A stretch of DNA of 64,000 nucleotides from Distichodus sexfasciatus (lineage: Eukaryota > Chordata > Actinopteri > Characiformes > Distichodontidae): positions 107,530-171,529 of the forward strand of contig JAVGVS010000519.1 in the NCBI GenBank assembly GCA_032718565.1, written 5' to 3'. Shown here in pieces: positions 53,020-63,575 of the stretch. A program made the translations under genes and the position numbers. Position 1 is the first letter of the stretch. Every line of letters starts with the position of its first letter. The notes under the pieces are model-generated. The model did not search any database, was not told where the DNA came from, and saw only the letters and a program-made list of their open reading frames with translations.

Positions 53020-54882
53020 GTAAGTCGCCTTCTTCAACACGCTGGAATTAACAGGTGTGTGTGTGTGTGTGTGTGTGATAGGTAGAAACCCGGTATTAGA
53101 CAGAAACAGCTGTAGAAACCTCTTGATTCTTTTTATTCACTATCCCCACGTCCCGTCTTTCACCGTCTGGTTTTACTAGTGAGTATTAACAGCGCTTTTC
53201 TCGTGACTCGTGGAATGGAAGGATTTTTTTGGTTTGTGTAATAAAGGTATGGAGGGATGGCTAGTTGGGTGATGGATCGGGAGGGAGGCAGATGAACAAG
53301 CTTTGCCGTTTTCACTCGTCTCGCCGTTCACTTCTTCATCCATCGGAGCTGCATATCCATCCGTGTTAGGGCTTAACTTGCCCAACTCCTTTTATTCAGT
53401 TTTCCCAGAGCCAGCTCTGAAATGCTTAGAGTGGAGGGAAGGTGGTCGAATACAGAAAATATAGGGATTAAAAGGAATATTATTTTTGTATTAAAAAACA
53501 GAACAAAACGCGAGACTCCGCACTTTTCTGCTCGGGAGCTGTCCGCTTTCTTGTGGTGCTGGAAATGCCCGTGAACGGTTCTCTCTTGCTGGACGGAAAT
53601 CATTGAGCTGTCCGTTATTATGCTGCTGAAATGTTGGGATCTGTTTTTTCACTGTGCTGAAATGTCTGGTTAATAATCTAGTATTGAAATGTTCCAATCT
53701 CTCTCCGACCTTTCTGGTGCCGATAGCGTTTTCGTTGCTGTCCATCAAATTCTGGTGCTGAAAATCTTCCAATCCGCACGCGTTATTCTGAAATGTTCAG
53801 ACCTGTCCCTTATTCTGAATTATTTGTTGCTGTCGCCCTCAGCAGCTGAAATGTAGCTTCTGAGCTGAGATGCATTCATTTCCCATCCTCTTTTTCGGTC
53901 TCTTTTCGTGATTGAAGCCTCGCAATGTATTGTTTTTACAACTCAATCACAGTGAAACATTGAATAGAGTCTCTATATTGCTTCTGCAGTTCCATTCAGT
54001 GCAGTGTCATTGTTAATAACTTTTTAAAATGCATTCTAACATATAACCCACTTCTCACAATGACACCTTTTTGATCTAAAATTCCTCTGTGCATTTTGAT
54101 GAAACCAGTGCAATTACGTGGTTTTGCCTGCTCTGTGACTTAAACTGTTTTACAATGTCTGTATCCTTTTCTTTCCTGAATGATAAATGCAGTAACCATG
54201 ATGACGTGTTTGTATTTTTTGCCGTTTTTGTACAGTAGACGCACTGGTGCTTGCCTTTCTATAATTATCTTATTAGTGAGTCTTATATATTACAGCAGTA
54301 TGCTAGAACACAAACAGCATAATGCTTAATTTAACTGAAAATATAACAAACAAACTGACAGACAAAGAAGCCAGTGGTTTCTACTTTTACGATCAGTTAT
54401 GAAAGGAATGTTTATAGAGTAAATAACTGCTCTGGTAGTGTTTAAATATCTAACTACAAATCCACTGCCATGCCTCACTGCTCTTTTTATTTCACATCAG
54501 GATCTCTTAACTGATTTATGTAGATCAGTGTTGGACAAACATTATATCAATGAAGCCATTAAAACCACATCACTTTGGTCAAAGATCCAAAGATCATATC
54601 CGTACACATCTCTTAATAAAAGTGTGTTGTTTTAATTTCTAGCCTGGAACTGGGACATGCCTTTCCCATTTCCGGAAGATGAATTGAGCATGTTCTTATT
54701 TACGCATACAAAAAATGTTGCTGCATTTGCTCTGTATTCATCAATGACATGCACTGAACCGAGTGCTCCTTTTCTAAGGTCTCAGCCTGTTGACCTGGGC
54801 TCTTATCCTGCAAAAGCTCGTTGTCATGTTTATCGCGCATTTGGTCTTAAGTGTGTCTTTCTTTTTCTTCTCCTGCCTGCAG
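53020..54882 (+). other. Candidate cdh8 intron 1, with (GT)n and a degenerate CTGAAATG-type array
   Basis: The intron is bounded by GTAAGT (53020) and CTGCAG (54882). It holds a (GT)n run at 53055-53079. Between about 53410 and 53860 at least seven variants of the word (T/G)CTGAAATG recur at irregular 30-140 base spacing, often followed by T(T/C)CNAATCTG. This looks like a decayed tandem array. No exon is recognised inside. Confidence 0.4.
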
Positions 54883-54896
54883 GTCTTTCTTGTGTG

Positions 54897-54980
54897 ATGT
54901 GCCACCCCAACGGATGTCGTATTATGTCGAGGCCCCTTTTTTTCCTCCCGCCCTTGAGACAGATCACAGTGCTCCTGTGA
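54897..54980 (+). promoter_or_regulatory. Upstream ORF in cdh8 leader (27 codons)
   Basis: An ATG 15 bases into the putative exon 2 opens a 27-codon frame that closes at TGA 54978-54980, well before the cadherin start. It would be met by scanning ribosomes before the main ATG. Its effect on translation is inferred, not shown. Confidence 0.4.
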
Positions 54981-54992
54981 CCTCACCACAAC

Positions 54993-55082
54993 ATGAACCT
55001 AAGCTGTGGGATACAGAGAAGAAAAAGTAAGCACTTGGCTGCCTGTCAGCAGGTAGAGACTGCTTTTCCGAGGAAAAAATAA
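54993..55082 (+). promoter_or_regulatory. Upstream ORF in cdh8 leader (29 codons)
   Basis: This second ATG lies in context ACAACATGA, with A at -3. It opens 29 codons that end at TAA 55080-55082, 70 bases upstream of the cadherin ATG and in a different frame. The A at -3 makes this the better-placed of the two short uORFs to be used. Confidence 0.4.
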
Positions 55083-55152
55083 ATAAATAAAAAAAGAAAG
55101 AAAGAAATAAAGGGAATAGAGCAGACGCGAGAAAAGTCACGGACGGACGGCG

Positions 55153-55416
55153 ATGCCGAAACGGAGGGAGGACATGCAGCGGGAGGTGTGGACTCGGATC
55201 TTGCTGGTGTGGATTACCCATGTGTCGCGACTGTTCTGCAGCGCCCCTTCAGCAATCAGTCGCAGAGTTTATAAACCGCCGGCCTCGGCCTCAGCCCCGC
55301 AAACCCGGCCGCTGGAAGGACAAAGAATCCTCAGCCGTGCCAAGAGGGGATGGGTTTGGAACCAAATGTTTGTACTGGAGGAGTTCTCTGGACCCGATCC
55401 AATTCTTGTTGGCAGG
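55153..55416 (+). CDS. cdh8: Cadherin-8 (type II classical cadherin), first coding exon only
   Basis: This exon encodes the first 88 residues of a calcium-dependent cell-adhesion receptor of the plasma membrane. Seen in the sequence: Met1, a hydrophobic leader around residues 16-29, a short basic and proline-rich prodomain, a furin-type site RAKR (62-65), then mature EC1 beginning GWVWNQ. The two tryptophans at 67 and 69 (mature W2 and W4) are the strand-swap anchors typical of type II cadherins. The exon ends after the Gly-Arg of ILVGR at a phase-0 GTGAGT donor, where family members split EC1. The stretch WNQMFVLEEFSGP with ILVGR, the MP(K/E)R start and the QRIL-R-KRGW context fit cadherin-8 better than cadherin-11, which has WNQFFVIEEY. 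The ATG has G at -3. The EC1-EC5, transmembrane and catenin-binding exons are not in this window. Type II cadherin identity is near certain; the paralogue call is strong but recalled, not searched. Confidence 0.9.
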
Positions 55417-55639
55417 GTGAGTTCTCTAATTGTCAGCTGGATATTAAGCTTGCTTATCGTGAGGAAACATTAATTCTGCTGTCTGAATGCCTCTGTGCTT
55501 GACATTTTTGGGGCCGAGATATGGTGGCTGGGAATGAGCAAAGCGAGCAAATAGCAGGCAAATAATAAAAGGCTCCAATTTCTGTAGAGCATCCCCATAA
55601 GCGCGAGACAAGGTGGTTGAGAAAGGTAACAAGAAAAAT

Positions 55640-55815
55640 GGAGAGGCTGAACTGGCTATAAACCGGCAAAACTCATGAAGGAAAACAATTTTGTTAGTCT
55701 CCTTCCAGCCAAATCCAGATCAGTTTCCTTCATGAATTTTGCTGGTTTCCTTAATAACTGGCTTCAAACCAGCAAAATCCGGGTCAGTCTTCTTCATGAA
55801 TTCGTTCATATCAAA
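55640..55815. repeat. Local repeat with alternating inverted words
   Basis: Contains AAACCGGCAAAACTCATGAAGGAAAAC, CAGTTTCCTTCATGAATTTTGCTGGTTTCC, AACCAGCAAAATCCGGGTCAGTC and TTCATGAATTCGTTCA. Forward and reversed forms of CAGCAAAAT and TTCATGAA alternate, as in a foldback element. Confidence 0.5.
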
Positions 55816-57244
55816 ATTCACAAAAGAAACTGATCTGTATTTGTTTTCACGCACACGACAGTGATCTTTAGGAGCAGATGTGAAATGTTCTCGTGTTTTT
55901 GTGGTACTTGTGCATGTCAGGGAGAGCGGCTATTGAGAGATATTTGAAGTGGGAGGCGAGTGGCCTGACACATGGCCTGTTTGGACGGCTGCAGGTCCTC
56001 AGAGGGCTGGGAGAGAGTCGCCCAAAGCAGCTTGTTCATGGATCACTGATAGTGTGAACCTGGGGAGACCCAACCTGGCGCTCTCCATCTCTCCACCTCC
56101 AACCACCAGCAGACTCTCTGGGCAAACTAAACACGTGCCTTGCCAATCCTTCTACTAGCAAAATCAGGACATTGATTTTTCTTTTATTTCCTCCTTTTTC
56201 TCTCTTATTTAATTTACTGCATATAGCTGGGCAGCATTCATTTATTCTTGCCATGTTCATTCTGCGGTGTGTGTGCATTTAACACAGTTTTTGACTAATT
56301 AGATTTTATGATATGATTGTTGCACATTAATTCATTTTATGAAATTATATAAATTTAAGTATGATCGATACATAGGTGTAATAATATTATCGGCTAATAT
56401 TAGTTAATAGCACTAATTTCTGATTAATTGGTGTCTACTTATTTTACAAGCAAAAAAGAAACTAAAACACAAGATGCTTCTATGAAGAGTGTTGTCACTG
56501 CTGCCACAGTTTTCCCACTAGAAGGCAGCACTGCAACTCAACTGTTGGATTTTTTGTGTTTTCATACATTCGATTATAATCGTTTTAATATAAAGCCTCT
56601 ATGATACATCGTGATTTTTTTAGGATCATAATTAATTAAGAGTTAGTAGTATTATGTGCAGATTAATTTACATGTAATATTTTATTTCTAAAATTATTAC
56701 AATAATATTTAATTATATTATTATTATATTTAATAATTTAATTGCTAAAATTATTGATACAATTTAAGTTATTGCTATTGGGAAACAGAAAGATGCTAAA
56801 TTCTGCTCTCTCACTTCATTTTCCCATGTTACAGCTCAGTCCCTTCCTGCCACGTGGGAGTGTGAATAAAACGTGTGACTCCGATACCTGCGATTTCTCC
56901 CAGCATCGCTGCAACACAGAAAACGTCCTTAAGTGCAGTATCAATTTTTCAAGGCCCGCAATTAAACATCCTTTGTTGGAGCGCACCGTTGTTTTTTTCC
57001 TCCCCCATCAGCAGAAATAAATAAACAAGCACAATAAAGCCGGCTTCCCGCTCCGATCTCGGAGGTATACGGCTGAATTAGCAGATGCTTTTTGGCTGTC
57101 AAAGCCGACGTGCTACACGACTCTGTGTGTGCTACATATGCGGCCGTTAGAGCCCGGTGAGTAATGAGCCGTTCCATGCTTTGCCTCACTTAGCGTGGTG
57201 AGAAGCTCAGCGCAAGGGAAGTCGTGGCCCTGCACCCGAATTAA
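55816..57244. other. Intronic sequence, no gene recognised
   Basis: Mostly A+T-rich. 56780-57190 is repeat-free with CpGs and may be conserved. Nothing else supported. Confidence 0.25.
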
Positions 57245-58920
57245 AGCTGGGTAGCATCAGAAAAGTCCAAATTTTATTCACAAGGATTTGATTCGATTTC
57301 ATTTCCTGTTTTGATTCGATTCGGTATCAATTCAGTTAGTTGTAGACTGTGAATTTGGGGCATTTGGGGCATGTGTGTGTTCTATATTAATAGTCACTGT
57401 GACTGCGACCAAAATTGTAGTTCGCATAATGATGGAAATTGTTGTTCTTGACTTAGTTTGACCCATAATTCCAAATTGAAGTTTTTGATTCTGATATCTG
57501 ACATTGATTCAGTTCATTTTAGGTTGTGATTAGGTCACATGTGTGTGTGTGTGTTCTGTATTAATAGTTGCTGTGATCTATAAACATCATCCACAATATA
57601 CACTGACAAACCCTTCATAAATAATACAACAGTGGAACTTATCCTTTTTGCTGGATATCAAGGCTGGGTGTTGTCAAGTCATGTCAAATTTGATTCACAG
57701 AGGATTCATTGAATTTAATTCCAATTTTGAATCAATTCAGTTCGTTTTAGACTGTGAATTTGGGTCCTGGGTTTTGTTTTATATGAATAGTTGCTGTGAT
57801 CTCTAAACATTGTTGATAAAATGCTGAGTGTTGACTCACGTTTGATTAGGTTTTCAATCTTGATTTGATTCGATGTTGATTCAGTTTGTTTTAGACTGTG
57901 AATTTGGGTCATGTGTTTTGTTTTATATTAATAGATAAAATGCTGAGTATTGCTGAGAATCTTCACACCAAATATGACTCACATTCAATTTGGTTTCTGA
58001 TGTTGATTTGATTCGATGTTGATTTAGTTAGGTTTAGGTTGTGAAGTGGGGTCATATCAAGGCTGGGTGTTGTGGGAGTTTGATTCATTCTGATTTTGAT
58101 TCAATTCTTTATCGATTCATTTAGTTTTAGACTGTGAATCAGGGTCACGTGTTCCTGTCTTATATTAATAGTTATTGTGAATCGTAAGCATCATTAAAAC
58201 TCAGAAGTATTGCGGAGTATCGTCACAACAAATTTGACTCAGGTTTGATTTGGTTTTCAATGTTGATTTGATTTGATGTTGATTTAGATAGTTTTAGCTT
58301 GTGAGTTGGGGTAACGTGTTAGTGTTTTATATTAAAAGTAGATTATGTGACATGTAAACATCATCAAAGAAAATTCAAAATGCAATGCATGATGGGAATT
58401 GGCACCTTTAGCAAGGTATTAAGGGTTGGTATCACCACATAATTCATTCACATTATTTGATTAACAGTGGATTCATTGGCTTTAATTCCAATTTGATTCA
58501 GCATCAGTTCAGTTTGTTTTAAACTTGCATTTTTTGTTAGGCATTAAGACTGTGTTTTGTCACATCGTGGCAAATTTGTCTCACAAGTGCTCAGTTCAGT
58601 TTGGTTTATGATTCTGTTTTGATTTGGTCTTGATTCATTTAGTTTTAGACTGTGAATTAGGCTTGAGTTTAAGTTTTATTTTAGTTGTTTCTGTCACAAA
58701 AAATGCTAAATACAATTCATCTTATGATGGAAATGAACATTTTTACTGGGTATTAAGATTGGGCATCGGACCTCATTCCAAATTTGATTCAGCAGGACTC
58801 TGTTTGATTCAGTTTGTGATTCTGATTTGATTCGAGAGTGATTCAGTTAGATTGATTCACATGTTTCTGTTTTATATTAATAGTTGCAACAATCTATAAA
58901 CATCATCCACAAAAAAGCAA
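57245..58920. repeat. Degenerate tandem array in cdh8 intron
   Basis: At least seven decayed units each carry TTTGATTC.., GATT(C/T)GAT(T/G)TTGATT, GTTTTAGACTGTGAAT(T)TGGG and TTATATTAATAGTTGCTGTGATC. Unit starts (AGGCTGGGT...) occur near 57245, 57660 and 58040, with shorter repeats between. Spacing varies from about 180 to 420 bases. Confidence 0.65.
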
Positions 58921-58937
58921 ATCCCAACCCATATTGG

Positions 58938-59372
58938 AGAAGTTGGTAGTGTAACGGTCAGGGTGTTGGTCAGGATTGACCAGAAGGATGCTGATTCGAG
59001 TCCTGGACCAGTAAAGGTACAAATGAGGTACTCATGAGCAAGGTACCATCCCCAAGAACTGCTGCCCAGACGCTGCCAAAAAATCTGCCCACTGCTCCTT
59101 CATGGATAGGTTAAATGCAGAGATCAAGAGGGAGTTGGTAGTGTAACGTTTGGGGTGTTGGTTACCAGAAGGTCACCGGTTCAAGTCTCGGACCGGTAAA
59201 GGTGCCAGTGAGGTACTCATAAACAAAGTACTGTCCACAAGACCTGCTACCCATACACAGCCAAAAAAACTGCCCGCTGCTTCTTCACTAATTGGTCAAA
59301 TGCAGAGGTCACAGTTCATTGTGGTGCACCGTGTGCTGTGATGTGCTGTGTTCACAGTGACTAATAATTACT
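58938..59372 (+). repeat. Two SINE copies in tandem
   Basis: The first (58938-59131) and second (59132-59372) both begin GTTGGTAGTGTAACG and carry GGTAAAGGT(A/G)C, (T)ACTCAT and GC(A/C)GCTGC-type words. Only the second keeps the full tail GTGTTCACAGTGACTAATAATTACTCA. The first stops at GCAGAGATCAAGAG where the second begins. Confidence 0.8.
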
Positions 59373-60653
59373 CATTGCACGTAATATATAATATAGTATT
59401 AGCTGGTAAACACAGCTGTGGTGTTACATTTGGAAAGTAAATGGTTTCTCAAGGGTTCTCTTTCTACAAATTTACATTTTATAATTTTGCTCCAGTAACT
59501 GTAGAAGCAGTTCTACCTGACGAAGCCAGAGAATATTATATAGTCCTAATATCTGAGATTAAAACCGGCTCTGGTGTAGCTTTGTTAATACCTGTTTGTC
59601 AGACCAACACAGTTAGGACTCTAATTTCATTCACAAAGACGTTCCCAGCTCATATTTCATCTGATCGATATCACACTGTTAAAATAATAAAAAAAAGTGA
59701 ATTAAAATCACTAGATCGATTTTTACAGTCCACCTCTACTCGGAATTAGCGTCCGGAGAGGGGCGCGGCGCTTGCCGAGAGGGAAGCGAGCGATTACGAT
59801 CGGGTGCCGCTGTGTTTAGTTCGCCTTGGTGGGCCTGGTATTGATTGAGTTGCATTTTTCTGTTGTTGCTGTTTTCCCTGCAAGGTTAAGTGCTGGCCGT
59901 CGTGGCTTGCAGAGTGCAGATAAGTTCCGTGTTGCAGCCAGATAGGAAACGGCCGTGTCAGAGGAGATTGAAAACCTTTCTGCCCCACCCCCTGCTCTTT
60001 CTCTCTCTCTCTCTCTCTCTTCCTCACACCCCTCTCTCTCTCTCTCTCTCTGCATTAATCCCTCACTCTTCCTTCATCACCTAAGATCTGCAGTCACAAT
60101 TTCCTCTCTCGCTCCGTCTGCCTAATTAAAAAATGAATCACATTCGTGTGGGAAGTGTGTGAGATTCAAATGGGTCATACAAATCAGCATGCTTCATTTT
60201 TACCCCCCTTATCCTCCTCCTCCTCTCATTCCATCCCGCCATCCCTCCATCCATCCTTCCCAAGCTCGGGCTCCGCCAGGCATGTGGTTGTGTGTTGATT
60301 ATCGAGGATCCTCAGGCCAAGATTACACTCGTTCCGTGCTTTAGCGTTTTTATTGCACTGCAGTCTGACGGTTAATTATACATAGAGCTTGTGTCTCGTC
60401 ACAGCCCCAGCGCCAGCCCCAGCCTCCTCCTCATCCTCCTCCTCTTCCTCCTCCTACTCCTCCTCCTCATCTTGAGCTGCAGCCGTCTGTCGGAGAGAGA
60501 GAGATTGAGAGAGGGGAGAAAGAAATGAGGTGAGGGAGAAAATTGGGAGAGGACAAGAAAAGTGTGTTACTAAAATAATCTAGATGCTTATTGTTATAAT
60601 AAGGAGTCAACACAATATATAAAATCCAAAAATTTGTGGATTATTACTATAAA
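59373..60653. other. Intronic sequence with (CT)n, no gene recognised
   Basis: 59440-59900 is repeat-free and balanced. A 102-codon + frame at 59441-59749 has no known domain. (CT)n lies at 59996-60020 and 60032-60051, and (CTC)n-type repeats at 60424-60470. Confidence 0.3.
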
Positions 60654-61107
60654 CAGTCCCTCCAGGATTTCGCAGGCCTTTTTTGAGATTGTTGCCACGT
60701 AAAATGCCTGATTTTCAGCAGCTTTTCTAAAATAAATTGCAATGAAAGTTGCGGCGTTTTGTTTCAATAAAGTTGCAGAAAAATGTGCAATTTTGTCCCC
60801 CTTTATAATGATTCTTTAACAATTGATTAAAATGAAGGGAACGAAACCACTATTATTTTTAAAATTATTAATCATTTAGTTATTTTTGAAGGTAAATATG
60901 AGGCGTTTTTATCGCACGTTTCCTGCTTCTTCTAAACGTAACAAGGAAGTGAGTTTGCTGATGTGTGGCTCAACGTTTGAGGGAAATGACAATGATTGGT
61001 CAAAAATTGAGGAAAAGTTGCGGTAATTGGTCAAAATTGTACGGTACGATTGACTGGATTTGCGTTAATAGTTGTGATCGCAACATAACGAAATCCTGGA
61101 GGGTCTG
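60654..61107. mobile_element. MITE with CAG(T/A)CCCTCCAGGATTTCG ends
   Basis: Left CAGTCCCTCCAGGATTTCGC and right (inward) CAGACCCTCCAGGATTTCGT form an inverted repeat of about 19 bases with one mismatch. CAG...CTG ends fit hAT, but the 8-bp flanks ACTATAAA and AATAACCT do not match. Non-coding, in the cdh8 intron. Confidence 0.75.
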
Positions 61108-61311
61108 AATAACCTAAAATTAGTCATGAGGTGTTCTGAACTTGAAAATGCCAATCAAAAGAGTAATCAGCAATAATAACATCTGGGCAGTCTGAACAGA
61201 AAATCACTCTGTATGCTGTACGGGATGTTGATAATAATACTTCACAAAGGAAAGAATTTGTCATTTACACTAGAAGCTTGTGATGTGAGGGCGAGAACTC
61301 GGGTGACCCTG

Positions 61312-61562
61312 GGGCAGTTGGTGGCGTAACGGTAGGGTGTTCGCCCCGTGATTAGAAGGTTGCAGGTTCAAATCCGGGGCTGGTAAAGTTACCACTGGGG
61401 TGCTCATGAGCAAGATACCGTCCCCAAGCACTGCTCCCTGGGTGTTTGTTAGCTGCCCACTGCTCCTTCACAGATGGGTTAAATGCAGAGGTCACGTTTG
61501 GTTGTGCTGTGCTGTGCTGTGCTGTGGTGTGTTCACAATGACAAATAATCAATCACTCACTT
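61312..61562 (+). repeat. SINE copy, best preserved
   Basis: CAGTTGGTGGCGTAACGGTAGGGTGTTCG (box A), GGTTGCAGGTTCAAATCC (box B, close to a tRNA T-arm), then the complete body and the tail GTGTTCACAATGACAAATAATCAATCACTCACTT, with a short (CTGTG)n expansion before the tail. Confidence 0.85.
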
Positions 61563-61591
61563 ATCTAGTAATTACAGGTATGTCTGAAAAC

Positions 61592-62577
61592 TAGTGTTGT
61601 TGTACTCGAGTCTGGACTCGGTCTCAAGACGTTTTTAAAAGTCTCAGTCTTGTCTCGGACTCGGTCATATTTGTACTCAGTCTTGTCACGAAGAGGACTC
61701 TGGATTTTATTTGGAGACTAGCCGAGACCACAACTCTGAGAATATTACTATTAAAACTCTTTGAAAGTGATGCAGGCATTTTGCGTTGTTTATTAATTGG
61801 TGTTTTAACAACTCGGAATCACATACCATCAGAATCACAAGACTTTCAACTTACCACACATTATATTCATTCCTCTGTATGTGAAATTCTTCTGAGTAAT
61901 TCTGTGCTCAAAAACTGAAATAATTGTGTAAAAAGCCTCAATTACATTTTTCACAGCTACTAGCAACTTTAATATGGAACACCATCATGCGCAAAAATGT
62001 AGTTCTCTTCCAGAAAGACCAAAAGCAGCTCATTTTATAAACCAAAATGAGTCCAAATTGGTTCAAAATTACCCAAAACTTTAGTATTTCTTCATTTTAT
62101 ATATTTTGTAATGTTAAAGAGTAATTAATAGGGAAAAAATTAACATATAAAATGTGTTTGTTATCTAATATTTTTATTCTGTATCCAGATAGATACCAAA
62201 TGAAGTGTTTCCATTTGGCACTAACCTTATTTTTCTTCGCTAAGCTATAGAATGTCTCTGTATAATAACAACTCTGCAAGCCAATAAGTTTGGTCTTGAG
62301 GAGTGTTCACTGTGGTTTGTTGAGTTTAACATCTGATGTGATCAGTTTGAATAACTGCTTCCAGTGAAGTGATTTCCTCATTATAGATATGTAAGAGAGG
62401 AATATTGAATAAACGTCTTTACTGTTGCTCAGGCTTTGCATGTTCCACTTATTTGTCATGTGGTGTAACACGTGCATTGGTCTGGTCTCGACTCGGTCTC
62501 GCCCCGCCCTGTTCTCGAAGCGCTCTGGTCTTGGTCTTGTTTCGGTCTCGGTTTAGGGGGTCTTGACTCCAACTCTA
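61592..62577 (+). mobile_element. hAT MITE, TAGTGTTG family, full length
   Basis: The 986-bp element runs from TAGTGTTGTTGTACTCG to GACTCCAACTCTA (inward TAGAGTTGGAGTC). It is flanked by CTGAAAAC (61584-61591) and CTGAATAC (62578-62585), seven of eight identical, which fixes its limits and supports hAT. It sits in the cdh8 intron in the sense orientation of the family. Confidence 0.9.
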
Positions 62578-63235
62578 CTGAATACCTGGCGCGAGAGTTC
62601 TAAGCTGTAAGGCTGTTATGCGAATAACATTCTGGATTTACACTGGGACCTCACACAAGGTACACATTTAGGGTGTGGTGAGCAATATAACAATCACTTT
62701 AAAGCAACAGTGAAAGAATGTTACAAATCGCTCAACGACTGACAAAGTTTTGGACAAAGATAGAGGTCTGTTTTTAACTCACAGTTTCGTTAAATTAACT
62801 GACTTTCAGTCCTTTTATATAGATAATGGCTTCTAATATTATGTGCTTAATTTGGGTTGTAAATTGAATTCTCAGTGCAAAAGTGAAAGTATATTTGAGT
62901 TACGGGCAAAAATACAAATTGGTAAGAGAACTACAGGGATAAAATGGGAATGAGAGAGGTGTGTTACAAAAGCAATCAATAGGTTATGTCTTCTCTGTAT
63001 GCGTATTAATAGACAGTGTGAATAAGAGGGACGAGAGAGAGAGAGAGAGATGCTGTTGTGTTGTTTGACAAGTTAGTCTCGCCTTGTCCTCATTCCTCTT
63101 CGGTCTCAACATTCTGACTCACAGCACTAAAACTGCAGCTTGGCATCGGCACGGTTAACGCTGGATTCAGAGCCAGATTCAGAGTAAATGTCATCAGGAA
63201 AACGTTGAGGTGTAGTGTTAAACGAATGATAATCT

Positions 63236-63405
63236 TCATTCATTCATCCGACTTGGGGTCGCTGGAGGCGGGTGGCGGAGGTCCGGATCCTGTCCCGGGA
63301 ACTAGGGGTGCAAGGCAGGAACCAACCCTGGACAGACGCCAACACACTGTAGGACACACACACTTACACAATCACACTAACAGTCACACTTTCCCAGCCA
63401 ATTTC
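63236..63405 (+). repeat. Dispersed fish repeat, 5' fragment
   Basis: TTCATTCATTCATCCGAC, GTCCCGGGAACTAGGGGTGCAAGGCAGG, CACACACTTACACAATCACAC. It stops where a minus-strand SINE begins. Confidence 0.7.
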
Positions 63406-63407
63406 TA

Positions 63408-63575
63408 TAGTTTAGTGAGTTATTATTTGTCATCGTGAACACAGCACAGCACACAGTGCACCAAAATAAAATGTGACCTGCATTTGATCCATCCATGAAG
63501 GAGCAGTGGGCAAGTTTTTTGGCAACGCCCGGTGAGTGAGGACGGCACCTTGCTGATGAGTACCTTTACCACTAG
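63408..63575 (-). repeat. SINE copy, 3' part (minus strand)
   Basis: Tail complement TAGTGAGTTATTATTTGTCATCGTGAAC, GTGACCTGCATTTGATCC, AGGAGCAGTGGGCA and GCTGATGAGTACC. The head is absent. Confidence 0.75.

Larger units (their letters stand above)
54883..55152 (+). other. cdh8: 5'UTR part of cdh8 exon 2, with splice acceptor
   Basis: A pyrimidine-rich tract followed by CCTGCCTGCAG ends at 54882 and is the best acceptor upstream of the coding exon, so the exon probably runs 54883-55416 with about 270 bases of leader. The leader holds two complete upstream ORFs (54897-54980 and 54993-55082). An internal GTAAGC at 55026 could act as an alternative donor, but the following 127 bases have no good acceptor before the ATG, so a continuous exon is the simpler reading. 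Confidence 0.6.

Noticed and set aside
55026..55152. An extra 127-base intron in the cdh8 leader starting GTAAGC
   Set aside because: No pyrimidine tract or convincing AG before the ATG; a continuous exon is simpler.
59441..59749. A 102-codon + frame in the cdh8 intron
   Set aside because: No EC-domain motif (no LDRE, DXNDN or DAD words), so it is not the next cadherin exon.
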